Shown piece by piece: positions 51,278-60,410 of a stretch of 64,000 nt of DNA; position 1 is the first letter of the stretch, and the number at the start of each line of letters is the position of its first letter. This DNA comes from Burkholderia sp. 9120 (GTDB lineage Bacteria > Pseudomonadota > Gammaproteobacteria > Burkholderiales > Burkholderiaceae): NCBI RefSeq assembly GCF_000745015.1, contig NZ_JQNA01000002.1:3534001-3598000 (forward strand), in the 5' to 3' direction. The notes under the pieces are model-generated. The model was given only the letters and a program-made list of their open reading frames with translations, was not told where the DNA came from and did no database searches. Made by a program: the position numbers and the translations under genes.

Positions 51278-53614
51278 TCAATACGTGTGGCCGAGCTGGA
51301 AATAGAAGTTGCTGCGGCCACCCGGCGCGAACGCGACGCCCAGATAGATCGGTCCGAACGAACTGGTCAGCGCGGTGAAAAACGTCACGCTGCGTTTCAG
51401 CGATCCGCTGCCGAAATCGGAGTCGCGATTCCACACGTTGCCGGCTTCGACGCTCAATCCCGCGAACAGGCCGCGAATCGGCGACGCATTGAAGGTGGCG
51501 AGCTGGTTCATGTACGTGACCTGCGCGTACGCCATCGAGTTGCCGGATAGCTGGTCGGCAGCGTAGGCGGACAAATGCTGGAAGCCGCCCAACGTGAAGC
51601 CGAACGGATTGGTCAGATTGGTGCCGCCGAAATCGTTGCCCGCCTCGATACTCGCGTTGATGCTGTGGCGCCCATAGCTCGCCGCGACGATGGTCTTGGC
51701 GTACACCTCGGTGAAACTGTTGTCGCCCGCGAACAGCGAGCGCTCGGCGCGCAATTCGCCGAAATAGCCCTTGCGCGCGAACAGCGGATCGTCGAGCTGA
51801 TCGATCACGAGGCGCGCGCGTACGCTGAGCTGCCGGCCGTAGATGTCGGGGAACAGCAGCGGCGAATTGGACGCGCTGTCGTCGAGCGGCAGATTGTATT
51901 CAGGTGTGGCGTAGCCGTGCGCGTACGCGATGCCGACCCGGAAGTCGCCCAGACGCGCGAGCGGCAGGCCGAGGTCGAGGCCCGCGCGCTCGGTCTGCAA
52001 GCGGTATTGCGTGACCTTGACGTTGCCCGGGTCGTCGTAGATGTTTGCGTAGCGGCGTTGAAACTCCACATACGGCGCGACGTAGTAGCCGAACGAACTC
52101 GACAGCGGCTGGCGCAGCTCCGCATGAAAGTTGAGCAGATCGCTGCCGAGGGTGCTGTCCACGCGTCCTTCGAGCCCGGACTCCGTCAGCCACGGACGGC
52201 GATAACCCAGATGCAGCCGGAAGCCGCCTTCGTCCGTCGAACTGCTCGACAGGCCGAGCCCGAACAGCAGGAAATTCGGTCCCCACATTTTCTCGTGCGC
52301 GTTGACCACGAGCTTGTGCTGATCGCCGTCGTCGACGAGTTGCTGGCTCACGCTGTCGAAGTCGCCGGCGGTGGTGAGCGAGAGCAGGTCCTTGTTGAGC
52401 GCGACGGGATCGTAGACGTCGCCGGGTTTGACGTGCAGCGCGTTGCGAATGCGTGACTGCGGCACCGCGCCGTGCGAGTCGATCTCGATCTGTGTGATCC
52501 GCACCGGGTGCACGACCGGCGTGCCATGGTGCGCGCGCCACGCGGCGTAATCGGCCGGCGACAGCGCGAGGTGCTGGAGTTGCGGCAGCATCGCGCGCGT
52601 GGCGGCGGCGCCCGCCGCGATCGCCTGGCTCGCGTTGGCGAAATCGGTGAAGCTCAGCGACCCCAGCGCCGGCTGGATCAATACGTCTTCAGGTTGCAAC
52701 TGCTCGCGTTGTCGCGCGACGTTCTGGTGAATCAGAATGCCGATCATCTGCTGCATCACGTCGGCGGGCGACGCCAGTGCGTCGAGCGACCGCAGCGGCG
52801 AGCCGATGTCGACCGCGATCACCACATTGGCGCCCATGTCGCGCGCCGTTTCGATCGGCAGATTACTGACGATGCCGCCGTCCACCAGCGTGCGTCCGTC
52901 GATATCGGCGGGGGCGAACAGACCGGGCAGCGCCATGCTGGCGCGAATCGCCTGCGGCAGCGAACCATGGTCGAGCACGACTTTTTCGCCGGTGCGCAGG
53001 TCGGTGGCGATCGCGCGATAGGGGATCGGCAGGCGGTCGAACGAGACATTGCCCGGCACCGCCGAGGTCCAGTCCTGCAACAGCGCCTGCAGCCGGTTGC
53101 CCTGCACGAGCCCGACCGGCAGCCGGAAACCGTTCGCGCCGTAGCCGAGCGCGAGGCTGTTCACATACAGCCGCTCGTCTTCACGACGCGATTGCGGAAG
53201 ATCGGCGCGGTCGGTGACGTCGAACGCGATATCCGCGAGGTTGACGCCCGCGAGGCGGTTTTGCATGTCCTGCGCGGTCATCCCGCTCGCGTAGAGACCG
53301 CCGACGACCGAGCCCATGCTGGTCGCGGCAATGCAATCCACCGGAATGCGATTTTCTTCCAGCACTTTCAGAACGCCGAGGTGTGCGTAGCCGCGCGCGC
53401 CGCCGCCGGACAGCACGAGTCCGACGGACTGCCGGCCCGGCGGACCGGCTTCGGCCTGGCAGGCGGAGTCGGCGGCCAGCGCGCGCTGGCTGAAAGCGGC
53501 GATCCCACACGCCAGCAACACGGCGGCGGTGCAGCGTAAATGAAGAGCGATAGGCCGGTGACGCGTGTCAGGCGCTGCTTGTCGTCGTCGGTGGCTGGCC
53601 AACACTCGGTTCAT
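51278..53614 (-). CDS. Patatin-like phospholipase autotransporter (PlpD type, type Vd secretion)
   Basis: The 778-residue protein has a signal peptide (to about ALAAD, residue 49), a patatin domain about 63-265 with oxyanion GGGARG (70-75), catalytic Ser99 in ATSMGS (Ala replaces the first Gly of GxSxG) and Asp245 in LVDGGIVSN. A POTRA-like segment follows (about 375-435) and then a 16-strand BamA-type barrel to the end, which closes with an aromatic residue. PlpD in Pseudomonas exports its lipase in this way. It stands alone, convergent with the kinase gene. Confidence 0.92.
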   Translation of the reverse strand: MNRVLASHRRRQAAPDTRHRPIALHLRCTAAVLLACGIAAFSQRALAADSACQAEAGPPGRQSVGLVLSGGGARGYAHLGVLKVLEENRIPVDCIAATSMGSVVGGLYASGMTAQDMQNRLAGVNLADIAFDVTDRADLPQSRREDERLYVNSLALGYGANGFRLPVGLVQGNRLQALLQDWTSAVPGNVSFDRLPIPYRAIATDLRTGEKVVLDHGSLPQAIRASMALPGLFAPADIDGRTLVDGGIVSNLPIETARDMGANVVIAVDIGSPLRSLDALASPADVMQQMIGILIHQNVARQREQLQPEDVLIQPALGSLSFTDFANASQAIAAGAAATRAMLPQLQHLALSPADYAAWRAHHGTPVVHPVRITQIEIDSHGAVPQSRIRNALHVKPGDVYDPVALNKDLLSLTTAGDFDSVSQQLVDDGDQHKLVVNAHEKMWGPNFLLFGLGLSSSSTDEGGFRLHLGYRRPWLTESGLEGRVDSTLGSDLLNFHAELRQPLSSSFGYYVAPYVEFQRRYANIYDDPGNVKVTQYRLQTERAGLDLGLPLARLGDFRVGIAYAHGYATPEYNLPLDDSASNSPLLFPDIYGRQLSVRARLVIDQLDDPLFARKGYFGELRAERSLFAGDNSFTEVYAKTIVAASYGRHSINASIEAGNDFGGTNLTNPFGFTLGGFQHLSAYAADQLSGNSMAYAQVTYMNQLATFNASPIRGLFAGLSVEAGNVWNRDSDFGSGSLKRSVTFFTALTSSFGPIYLGVAFAPGGRSNFYFQLGHTY

Positions 53615-54053
53615 CTATTTCGGGATGGAGAGAAAACCGAGAGATTACATGGTTTTGCATCGGTAAAAACAGGGTATTTCGTGTAAGCGGGCGTTTACGG
53701 AAAAACGTAAGGGTCGCGCAGTCGATGCCGGCCGTGGCGACTCTCGATCTGCGCGCATAGCGCTCACGCCGTGTGGCTTGCATGGCGTTGCAGGGCGTTG
53801 CGATGCCGGGCGGCGCGGCTATCGGCGGGTACGCTCCATACGCTCCCGCGACCGCTCATCGCGCTGCGGCGATCTATGTCGGGATATGTCACGGCCTCGG
53901 CAAAATGCCCGCAAACCCTTGTCGCACGGGCTTCCTCCGTGGTGAAACAGGGCGACATATGTTCGTTGCTGATTAACCCGGGCCATCCTTCTATAGTCCG
54001 TTCGTCGCCACGCCGAAGTGACCGCAGTGGCCCGAATCCCAGAAGGACATACC
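53615..54053. other. Intergenic region between divergent envelope genes
   Basis: About 440 bases without a supported gene; overlapping frames on both strands have shadow-like composition. It should hold the promoters of the patatin gene and of the repeat protein; a TATAGT at 53992-53997 is a possible -10 for the latter. Confidence 0.4.
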
Positions 54054-55049
54054 GTGAAAATCCGTTCATTTGCCACGCCGGCCACTCCGGCCAACGCCGC
54101 CTGCGTTGTCTCAGCCACACCGCTTTCCTCCACTCGCCATGCGCTGCGCAAGCTCGTGCTCAGCGCCACCGTCGCCGTGCTCGCGTTAGGTAGCGCGTCG
54201 GCGTTCGCGTGGTCGCAGCATGGCACCGCGTACACCTCGCGCGGCACGTATAACGGCGCGCGTTACGGCTCGTGCGGCGGCGGCAGTTGCTCGCATGCGG
54301 GCGGCGTCGTCGGTCCTTATGGCGGTCTGGCCACCAACACCGGCACGGTGACGCGCAACGCGCCGGGGCAATTCTCGAACTCGGGCACCGCGACCGGACG
54401 CTACGGCAACTCCGTCCAGCATGCCGGCGACACCAATTGCGCCGGCGGCACCTGCGCGCATACCGGTTCCCTGACCGGGCCGGACGGTAAAACCGCCACC
54501 ACGTCCGGCTCGGTGACGAAGACCGCGCCGGGGCAGTATTCGTCGTCGGGCTCGGTCACGGGGGCGAACGGCAACACGGTCGACCATTCGGCGTCGACCA
54601 ATTGCGCCGGCGCGACGTGTTCGCGTTCTGGCACGGTGACCGGTGCGGACGGTGGCACGGTTAATCACGCCGGCACGGCCACGCGGGTCGCGCCGGGCGT
54701 CGTGACGACTTCGACGAGCGTGACCGGCACGCATGGCAATACGGTGACGTCGAGTGGGGCCGTGGTCGCGACGGGCGGGGTTGTCACGACGGGCGCGGTC
54801 GTTACGACGGGCGGCGCGACGGTGGTGGTTGCGCCCAAGCCGGTGGTGGTCGCGCCGCCGGTGGTTTATGTGCCGCCGCCTCCGGTGGTTTATGCGCCGC
54901 CGCCGCCGGTCGTCTACGTGCCGCCGCCCCCGCCGCGGGCGGTTTATGTCGCGCCGCGTGTCGTGTATGTCGCGCCAGCGCCGCGCCCAGTCGTGTGGGT
55001 GCCGGGGCACTGGATCGGTAATGTCTGGGTGCCGGCGCACTGGTCGTGA
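54054..55049 (+). CDS. Secreted repeat protein with C-terminal proline-rich and WxPGHW segments
   Basis: The 331-residue protein starts at the GTG at 54054 behind AGAAGGA. The signal peptide ends near ASAFA (about residue 50). Four imperfect units of about 45 residues follow, each with a CxGxxC-type cysteine pair (CGGGSC, CAGGTC, CAGATC), a TGxxG turn and NTV/TVT strands. Then come a Val/Thr-rich part, a VYVPPPP/VYAPPPP tract and the ending VWVPGHWIGNVWVPAHW. The last motif resembles YXWGXW/WxPGHW proteins of the outer membrane. Function unknown; a surface-exposed beta structure is likely. Confidence 0.75.
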   Translation: MKIRSFATPATPANAACVVSATPLSSTRHALRKLVLSATVAVLALGSASAFAWSQHGTAYTSRGTYNGARYGSCGGGSCSHAGGVVGPYGGLATNTGTVTRNAPGQFSNSGTATGRYGNSVQHAGDTNCAGGTCAHTGSLTGPDGKTATTSGSVTKTAPGQYSSSGSVTGANGNTVDHSASTNCAGATCSRSGTVTGADGGTVNHAGTATRVAPGVVTTSTSVTGTHGNTVTSSGAVVATGGVVTTGAVVTTGGATVVVAPKPVVVAPPVVYVPPPPVVYAPPPPVVYVPPPPPRAVYVAPRVVYVAPAPRPVVWVPGHWIGNVWVPAHWS

Positions 55050-55060
55050 GGAGGCCGGTC

Positions 55061-55543
55061 ATGCGAGTCAGAATCTTCACAAGGATGCTGTCATGCCGCG
55101 ATCGGACGATGGGCGAGCGGCGTGCGGTTTCGCAGTCGCCCGTCGCGGTTCATGGGGCCCAAGCGATCCGCTCAACTCATGCGACTCATGCGGCCCACGC
55201 AGCCCAAGCAACCCACACGATCCGCTCCTGCCGCAAAGCAGCTGTATTAGCAACGATCGTCGTCGCCGCGAGCCTTGCGCTCGCCACGAGCCGCTACGTG
55301 GCAGCCCATGTCGATACCTCCCGCGAGCAGCGGGAAATACAAACCTCGCAGGATTGTTCGGCACGCTACGCCGCATTGCTCGATCTTGCCGAACTCGCCA
55401 GGCGTGACGGCAAATCGTCCGAGGTCGTGGTGCGCGGCCTGAGCGACCGCGCGGGCGCGATGAGCGCGTGTCTGCCGACCGTCCACGCCGCTCAGCCAGC
55501 CCGTCGCGCCGACGCCACAAAGAAAAGCGCTCCCGATTCCTGA
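55061..55543 (+). CDS. Hypothetical membrane-anchored protein
   Basis: The frame gives up to 160 residues from the ATG at 55061 (MRVRIFTRM); a later ATG at 55109 (MGERRAV) is possible. One hydrophobic helix (AAVLATIVVAASLALATS) divides a basic, low-complexity N-terminus (HATHAAHAAQATH) from a helical periplasmic part with two cysteines (SQDCSARYA, MSACLPTV). It lies 11 bases after the repeat protein stop, so the two may be co-transcribed. No family is recognised. Confidence 0.6.
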   Translation: MRVRIFTRMLSCRDRTMGERRAVSQSPVAVHGAQAIRSTHATHAAHAAQATHTIRSCRKAAVLATIVVAASLALATSRYVAAHVDTSREQREIQTSQDCSARYAALLDLAELARRDGKSSEVVVRGLSDRAGAMSACLPTVHAAQPARRADATKKSAPDS

Positions 55544-55560
55544 GGGAACCCGGAGCGCTT
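55525..55560 (+). terminator. Strong hairpin overlapping a stop codon
   Basis: AAGCGCTCC (55525-55533) pairs with GGAGCGCTT (55552-55560). The loop contains the stop of the preceding gene, and only a weak T-rich run follows, so it ends that transcript or protects its 3' end. Confidence 0.6.
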
Positions 55561-55615
55561 GCAGAACAGCTACTGCTACTTTTCTACTTCTACTGCCAGA
55601 TACCAAGCCCCTGGC

Positions 55616-56008
55616 TTAACGTCCCTGCTGCTGCAGATACTGCTTCACATCGCTCAGCGTCACGCTGCCTTTATGCCCGCTGTCGATCTGATCGAAGTGC
55701 TTGGCCACAAAACCCAGCCCTTGGGTTTGCGCCTGCGTCTTCGTGACCGCCGCGCCATTGCTCAGTGCCGAGTTGGCCCCGAGGCGCGCTTCAAGCCGTT
55801 GCTGGGCCTGTTGCTGCAGCGCGGTCCCGGTCGACGGCGCGACCGGCGCCGCCCGATTCTGCGGAAAGAACGGACCGTCGACGCCAAGCGCGCCGCTCGG
55901 CGGCGTCGCGGGCGCCACCGCTTGGGGCGGTAACGCATGCGCACTGCCGATCAAACCGGCGATCGCGAGCAACGGGGAGAGACGTCGCAACTGAGTGAAA
56001 AGAGACAT
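55616..56008 (-). CDS. Secreted EF-hand-like small protein
   Basis: The 130-residue protein has signal peptide MSLFTQLRRLSPLLAIAGLIGSAHA, a Pro/Ala-rich middle, a coiled Gln-rich helix (QQQAQQRLEARL) and a C-terminal FDQIDSGHKGSVTLSDVKQYL. The last part has the EF-hand spacing (Asp1, Gly6, Val8, Asp12) but position 3 is Gly, so calcium binding is doubtful. Its terminator side faces the hairpin at 55525. Confidence 0.75.
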   Translation of the reverse strand: MSLFTQLRRLSPLLAIAGLIGSAHALPPQAVAPATPPSGALGVDGPFFPQNRAAPVAPSTGTALQQQAQQRLEARLGANSALSNGAAVTKTQAQTQGLGFVAKHFDQIDSGHKGSVTLSDVKQYLQQQGR

Positions 56009-56066
56009 GATGACTCACCTGAATTGAGTAATAGGGTATCGCGAACCGCGCATCTCGTCCGGCCGC

Positions 56067-57908
56067 TCAAGGCGACGGCAGTTGCGTGGAAGCGTTGGCG
56101 GTAGCGGTCGGCTCGCTGGCGGGACTTTCGTCGCGCCACGGGGCCGGCAGCGTCCACAGCGCGAGCGCGTCAGGCAACGGCGTGCCGCGGTAGAAGCGCA
56201 CCAGATCGCGCTTCATCGCCGGACGGGCGGTGTCGTCCAGATAAATCATGTGGCCGCCCGGGAAGAAGTTGACCTGCAAGTCCGGATTGATGCCGGGCAC
56301 CGTCTGCAGTCGCGCCAACTGTTTCTCGGTATTGAAGAACGGCGTCGCCAGATCGTGGAAGCCGTTTTCCGACAACACCTTCAGCTTCGGATTGAGCGTT
56401 AGCGCGCCGAGCAGATCGGGGATCGTGTCGGGCATCGCCTGGCCGTCGTGCGAGAAATTCCACACCTGGATGATGGCGTCGTTCAGCGGCATATACGTCG
56501 CGTTCGGCGCCGTGTAGCCGAGGTAGTCCGGCATCTGGGTCGCCAGCGCGTTGGTGAACGGCTGCGAGATCAGAATGTCGGACGGGTCGCCGTCGCTTGC
56601 CAGACGCGGATCCGAGTTCGGCAACGACACGCGTCCGTCATACCGGCCGATCGTCGTGCCGGGCAGCAGGCTCGTCGAGAAGCCATTGACGTTGAAGTAG
56701 CCTTGCAGCGCCTGCATCGTCAAACCGGACGGAATGGTCCACGCTTGCAGCGTCTTGTCGTTCGGCAACACGGGCTTGCCGAGCGCGTTCGGTGCGCCGA
56801 GCTGACTCAGCACCCACGACTGCGAGTAGCGTCTGAGCTTGCTGTACTCGGCGGTCACGAACAGACTGGTTTGCAGCGCGTAAAGGCCCTGGTTGACCGG
56901 CGCCGGCGACACCTGGTTGTAGTACGACGCAACCGCTGCGTAGCCCGGAAAATAGCCCGCCAGCGTATCCGTATCCAGCGCGAGCGCGCTGGTCGAATTG
57001 GTGATGGCGACGGCTTCGATCGCATCCGCGAAATAATTGAGAATCGCGGACTGCAACACGATGCCGGTCAGATGCACGCCCGACGATTCCAGCGCGAGCG
57101 CCAGCATGTCGGTACGCGGCGTCCCATACGATTCGCCGTACAGATAGATCGGCGAACTGCTGCGATTGTTGACCGTCAGATAGCGCTGAATGAAGTCGCG
57201 CATGATGTCGACGTCGGCGTCGGTCGTCCAGTACTTCTGGTTCGTATTCGGCAACACCGCTTCGGAGAGGCCGGTGCCCGGCGGGTCGATGAAGACCATG
57301 TCCGTGGTGTCGATCAGGCTGTCCTTGTTATCGACCAGCGGGTAGTTCGGCCAGTTGCCGAACACCGGATCGGGCGTGGACACGCGCGTCGGCGCGAACG
57401 AGCCGAGCCGCAACCAGATCGACGACGAACCCGGGCCGCCGTTGTAGACGAACGTGACCGGGCGCGGTGCACCGTTGGTGCTCGGCGCGGTGTAGGCCAC
57501 GTAGGACATCGAGGCTTCGGGGTTGCCGTTCGCGTCGGCGGCGGTCAGGTGGCCGGTGGTCGTCGTGTAGTTGACCGGCGCTTTGCCCTGGGTCCACTGG
57601 TAATGCATGACCGCGGCTTTTTCCGACACCTGCGAGGGCGTGAGACCGTCCGTGGCGTTCAACGAATAGGCGACCGGATCGATATAGGTCTGATTGGCGG
57701 TCGACGCTTGCGACTGCGCGGCGGCCTTGGCATTGAGCTGCTGACTTGCGGGGGTTTGCTGCATGCTTACCGCCGCGCCGTTCGACGAACTGCCGTCGCC
57801 GCCGCCGCAGCCGCCGAGAAGTGTGATTGCAACCGCTAAAGTCCCTATGGCCGGCAGCTTGCGCTGGCGTAGAGGGGAGTTGCCTCTAAGACGCTCGTGT
57901 CGTTTCAT
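56067..57908 (-). CDS. S10-family serine carboxypeptidase lipoprotein
   Basis: The 613-residue protein has a lipoprotein signal with lipobox LGGC (Cys34), a Ser/Gln-rich tether, then a peptidase S10 domain: NGGPGSSS at 157-163, catalytic Ser260 in YLYGESYGT, and the histidine in FFPGGHMIYLDD near 570. S10 enzymes remove C-terminal residues at acid pH and are mostly eukaryotic, but a bacterial branch exists. Probably outer-membrane or periplasm bound. Confidence 0.9.
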   Translation of the reverse strand: MKRHERLRGNSPLRQRKLPAIGTLAVAITLLGGCGGGDGSSSNGAAVSMQQTPASQQLNAKAAAQSQASTANQTYIDPVAYSLNATDGLTPSQVSEKAAVMHYQWTQGKAPVNYTTTTGHLTAADANGNPEASMSYVAYTAPSTNGAPRPVTFVYNGGPGSSSIWLRLGSFAPTRVSTPDPVFGNWPNYPLVDNKDSLIDTTDMVFIDPPGTGLSEAVLPNTNQKYWTTDADVDIMRDFIQRYLTVNNRSSSPIYLYGESYGTPRTDMLALALESSGVHLTGIVLQSAILNYFADAIEAVAITNSTSALALDTDTLAGYFPGYAAVASYYNQVSPAPVNQGLYALQTSLFVTAEYSKLRRYSQSWVLSQLGAPNALGKPVLPNDKTLQAWTIPSGLTMQALQGYFNVNGFSTSLLPGTTIGRYDGRVSLPNSDPRLASDGDPSDILISQPFTNALATQMPDYLGYTAPNATYMPLNDAIIQVWNFSHDGQAMPDTIPDLLGALTLNPKLKVLSENGFHDLATPFFNTEKQLARLQTVPGINPDLQVNFFPGGHMIYLDDTARPAMKRDLVRFYRGTPLPDALALWTLPAPWRDESPASEPTATANASTQLPSP

Positions 57909-58487
57909 CTCATTCCTTGGTGGATGGGTTCAGCTACCGTTTCACAAAGGTCTCTTCGCGGATGAATGTGCATTGAATTGGAATTATTTTTAATGCATCG
58001 CCGACGTGTAATAGTGAACAACGACAGACTCGAACAGCAACACGCGTCAATACCCACGGGCATTAAAAAATGCCCATGCTTATTGAATAAAAATGACTAA
58101 CACTCTGAATGGGATAAGCCGGTTCTTTTCGGGAATTTTTTCCGTGAGTTCCGTTTGGTAAGAATTCGTAATATCAGCGGCAGAAGAAAAATAGGCGACG
58201 CGCTAGGGCCTTGTCAAGCATTTAGCGAAATTACGTAATTCGAATATCGGCGGCTTGAATTTAAAGGCGGGTAGGGTTTAGGCGAGGTGAATGACTGCGC
58301 GGGTTTGTTTATTACGGCTGTAAATATAATCGTTTGCTAAATGTAATTGTTAATTGACGCATTGCGTCAAATCGCATTCCATAAAAATCGTTCCGGGAAT
58401 GGGATTGAATACGTAAGCGGGAATCGGCACAAAACCCAGTAACGCATAAAGCCGTTGTGCATCATTGCTTCGATTGCGCTCTACGCT
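57909..58487. promoter_or_regulatory. AT-rich intergenic region with palindromes
   Basis: About 580 bases, clearly AT-richer than its surroundings, with no supported gene. It holds GGGCATT-AAAA-AATGCCC (58058-58075) and a perfect 17-bp inverted repeat TTGACGCA-T-TGCGTCAA (58354-58370). It should contain the promoter of the S10 peptidase (leftward); the kinase gene ends at its right edge, so the second palindrome is far from any known start. Confidence 0.5.
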
Positions 58488-59705
58488 TTATTGCGGTTCC
58501 TCGAGCACCAGCGGAAAGCGGATGTTGAACGTGGTGCCCACCCCTTCGCGCGATACGAAATCGATCTGCCCATCGAGCACGCGGCACAGCTCCTTGACGA
58601 TCGCGAGGCCGAGACCCGTGCCGGGAATATCGTCGCCCGCGGCGCGTTCGAATTCGTCGAACACGCGGTCCGCATCCGCGGGCGCAATGCCTTCGCCGGT
58701 ATCCGATACGCGGATCGACCAGTGGTCCGCATCGGCCATTGCGAAACCGAATTCGATTTCGCCGGACTTCGTGTACTTGGTCGCGTTGGACAGCAGATTC
58801 ACCGCGATCTGTTTCAGCTTGAGCCGATTGGACGTGATCGCGGGCAACGCCGGATCGAAGGCCGTGCGCAGCTTCAGTGCTTTGGCTTCGATCAAAGGGC
58901 GCGACGCGGCGTCGAGTTCGTCGAAGAGCTCGCGCAGTTCGACGGTTTCGAGCGTGAGCGGCGCACCGTCGCCGAGCACGACCGAATACTCGACCATCTG
59001 ATCGACCAGTTGCTTCATGTCGGCGGCTTGCCGGTTCGCCAGTGTCAACGCGGTCTCGGCTTTGGCGGGGGCGCGCGCGATCAATTGCAGCGCGATGGAA
59101 AACGCGTTCAGAAAGTTGCGCAGATCGTGAACCACGCTGCGGGTGATCTGCATCCGCGACTCGTACAGATCGCCCACGAGCCGCTGTTTCAGCGTGAGTT
59201 CGTGGTTGGCGCGTTCGAGCCTGCCGGTGTATTCGTCGATCTTGCGGTCGCGTTCGCTGACCACCTGCTTGATTGACGTGAGCGTGACCACGCTGAGCGC
59301 CTCGGCGATCAGACGCCGCGCGCGGCGTTCGTGGCGGCGCGTGAACGCGCTGTCGCGTTCGGCGAATTCGTCCAGCGCGTCGGCGAGCACCTGATGAAAC
59401 AGATCGAGTTCGCGCACCAGTTCTTCGATCCGGTAACCCTGGCGCCAGCGGACCATGCCGTGCTTTCTCGCGTCGCTTTCAATGCTCGACTCGACGAGTT
59501 CGAGGTCTTCGATGTCGAGCGCGGTGCAGAGTCCGTCGAGAATGTCCGGCAGATGGTCGGCCAGTTGCTGGTAAGTGAGCTTGTCGGCTTCGACGAGTTC
59601 GACGTCGCCGAATACGGCTTTCATCCATTGCTCGGTGAAGCGGGTTCGTTCGGTGCGAACGAAGTCGGCGAAATTGCGCAGCGGGCTAACGAGGGTTTCG
59701 GCCAT
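58488..59705 (-). CDS. Cytoplasmic hybrid-type sensor histidine kinase with RsbRD N-terminal domain
   Basis: The 405-residue protein starts at the ATG at 59703-59705 (MAETLVSP). Residues about 15-165 match the RsbRD helical sensor fold (HGMVRWRQGYRIEELVREL), then a coiled coil, the acceptor His in SVVHDLRNFLN, and an ATPase domain with LLSNATKY, DTGEGIAP and GTGLGLAI. No membrane helix is visible, so it senses a cytoplasmic signal or partner. It is divergent from a lone receiver gene that is its probable target. Confidence 0.88.
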   Translation of the reverse strand: MAETLVSPLRNFADFVRTERTRFTEQWMKAVFGDVELVEADKLTYQQLADHLPDILDGLCTALDIEDLELVESSIESDARKHGMVRWRQGYRIEELVRELDLFHQVLADALDEFAERDSAFTRRHERRARRLIAEALSVVTLTSIKQVVSERDRKIDEYTGRLERANHELTLKQRLVGDLYESRMQITRSVVHDLRNFLNAFSIALQLIARAPAKAETALTLANRQAADMKQLVDQMVEYSVVLGDGAPLTLETVELRELFDELDAASRPLIEAKALKLRTAFDPALPAITSNRLKLKQIAVNLLSNATKYTKSGEIEFGFAMADADHWSIRVSDTGEGIAPADADRVFDEFERAAGDDIPGTGLGLAIVKELCRVLDGQIDFVSREGVGTTFNIRFPLVLEEPQ

Positions 59706-59979
59706 GGCACGTTTCAGGATGAAGTTTCTACAACCTACAAAGGCTCGAACCACTCCAGACGCGCCGAACCGGAAACCGGCGCCCGCGCTCCGCGAGAAAA
59801 CACGCTGTTGGCTGGAGTGAATGAGAAGCTTGGCCGGCGGGCACCGTGCTTTCCGAACACGCCGAAAGCCTGCTGCCGCGGCCAATAATCCGCCTCATTA
59901 TCACCGCAATTGCGGATCGTGGAACAGCCCTTGCGTGACGGTGGATAGATGATAAAGATGTTCAAACCGGCGACCCCTG

Positions 59980-60351
59980 ATGCATTCAATCCTGTTGGTG
60001 GACGACGAGCCGGAAATTCTGGCGGCGTGGCGCCTGATTCTTGAAAACGAAGGTTACGAAGTCGGTTGCGCGAGCAACGGAGTCGAGGCGGTCGCGCGCG
60101 TGGCATTGCGGATGCCCGACACGCCCGATCTGATCATTACCGACTGGATGATGCCGCTGATGGACGGCGCGGAACTCTGCCGCCGTCTGCGCGCAATGCC
60201 GGAACTCGCCAACGTGCCGATTCTCGTCCACACGGCTGTGCCGCCGTCCTCCGACGGCCGCGACAAACATTGGGACGCGTGCCTGAGAAAGCCGGTCGGC
60301 GCGGATCTGTTTTTGACCACCGTGGCGCAGCTTTGCAAGCAGCGGCATTGA
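59980..60351 (+). CDS. Single-domain response regulator (CheY-like)
   Basis: The 123-residue receiver has DDEP acidic pocket, phospho-Asp in IITDWMMPLMDG, Thr in VHTAVP and Lys in CLRKPVG. There is no output domain, so it works by protein contact or phosphotransfer. It is divergent from the RsbRD-type kinase across 274 bases. Confidence 0.9.
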   Translation: MHSILLVDDEPEILAAWRLILENEGYEVGCASNGVEAVARVALRMPDTPDLIITDWMMPLMDGAELCRRLRAMPELANVPILVHTAVPPSSDGRDKHWDACLRKPVGADLFLTTVAQLCKQRH

Positions 60352-60410
60352 AGGAACGGGCCTTGCGGTGGGAGCGGCGGCTTGCCGTTTGCCGCATCGC
60401 CCAAGTCTGT

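Noticed and set aside
56448..57839. 463-codon plus-strand open frame opposite the S10 peptidase
   Set aside because: No motif and Arg-rich; the minus-strand frame carries the GESYG and lipobox features.
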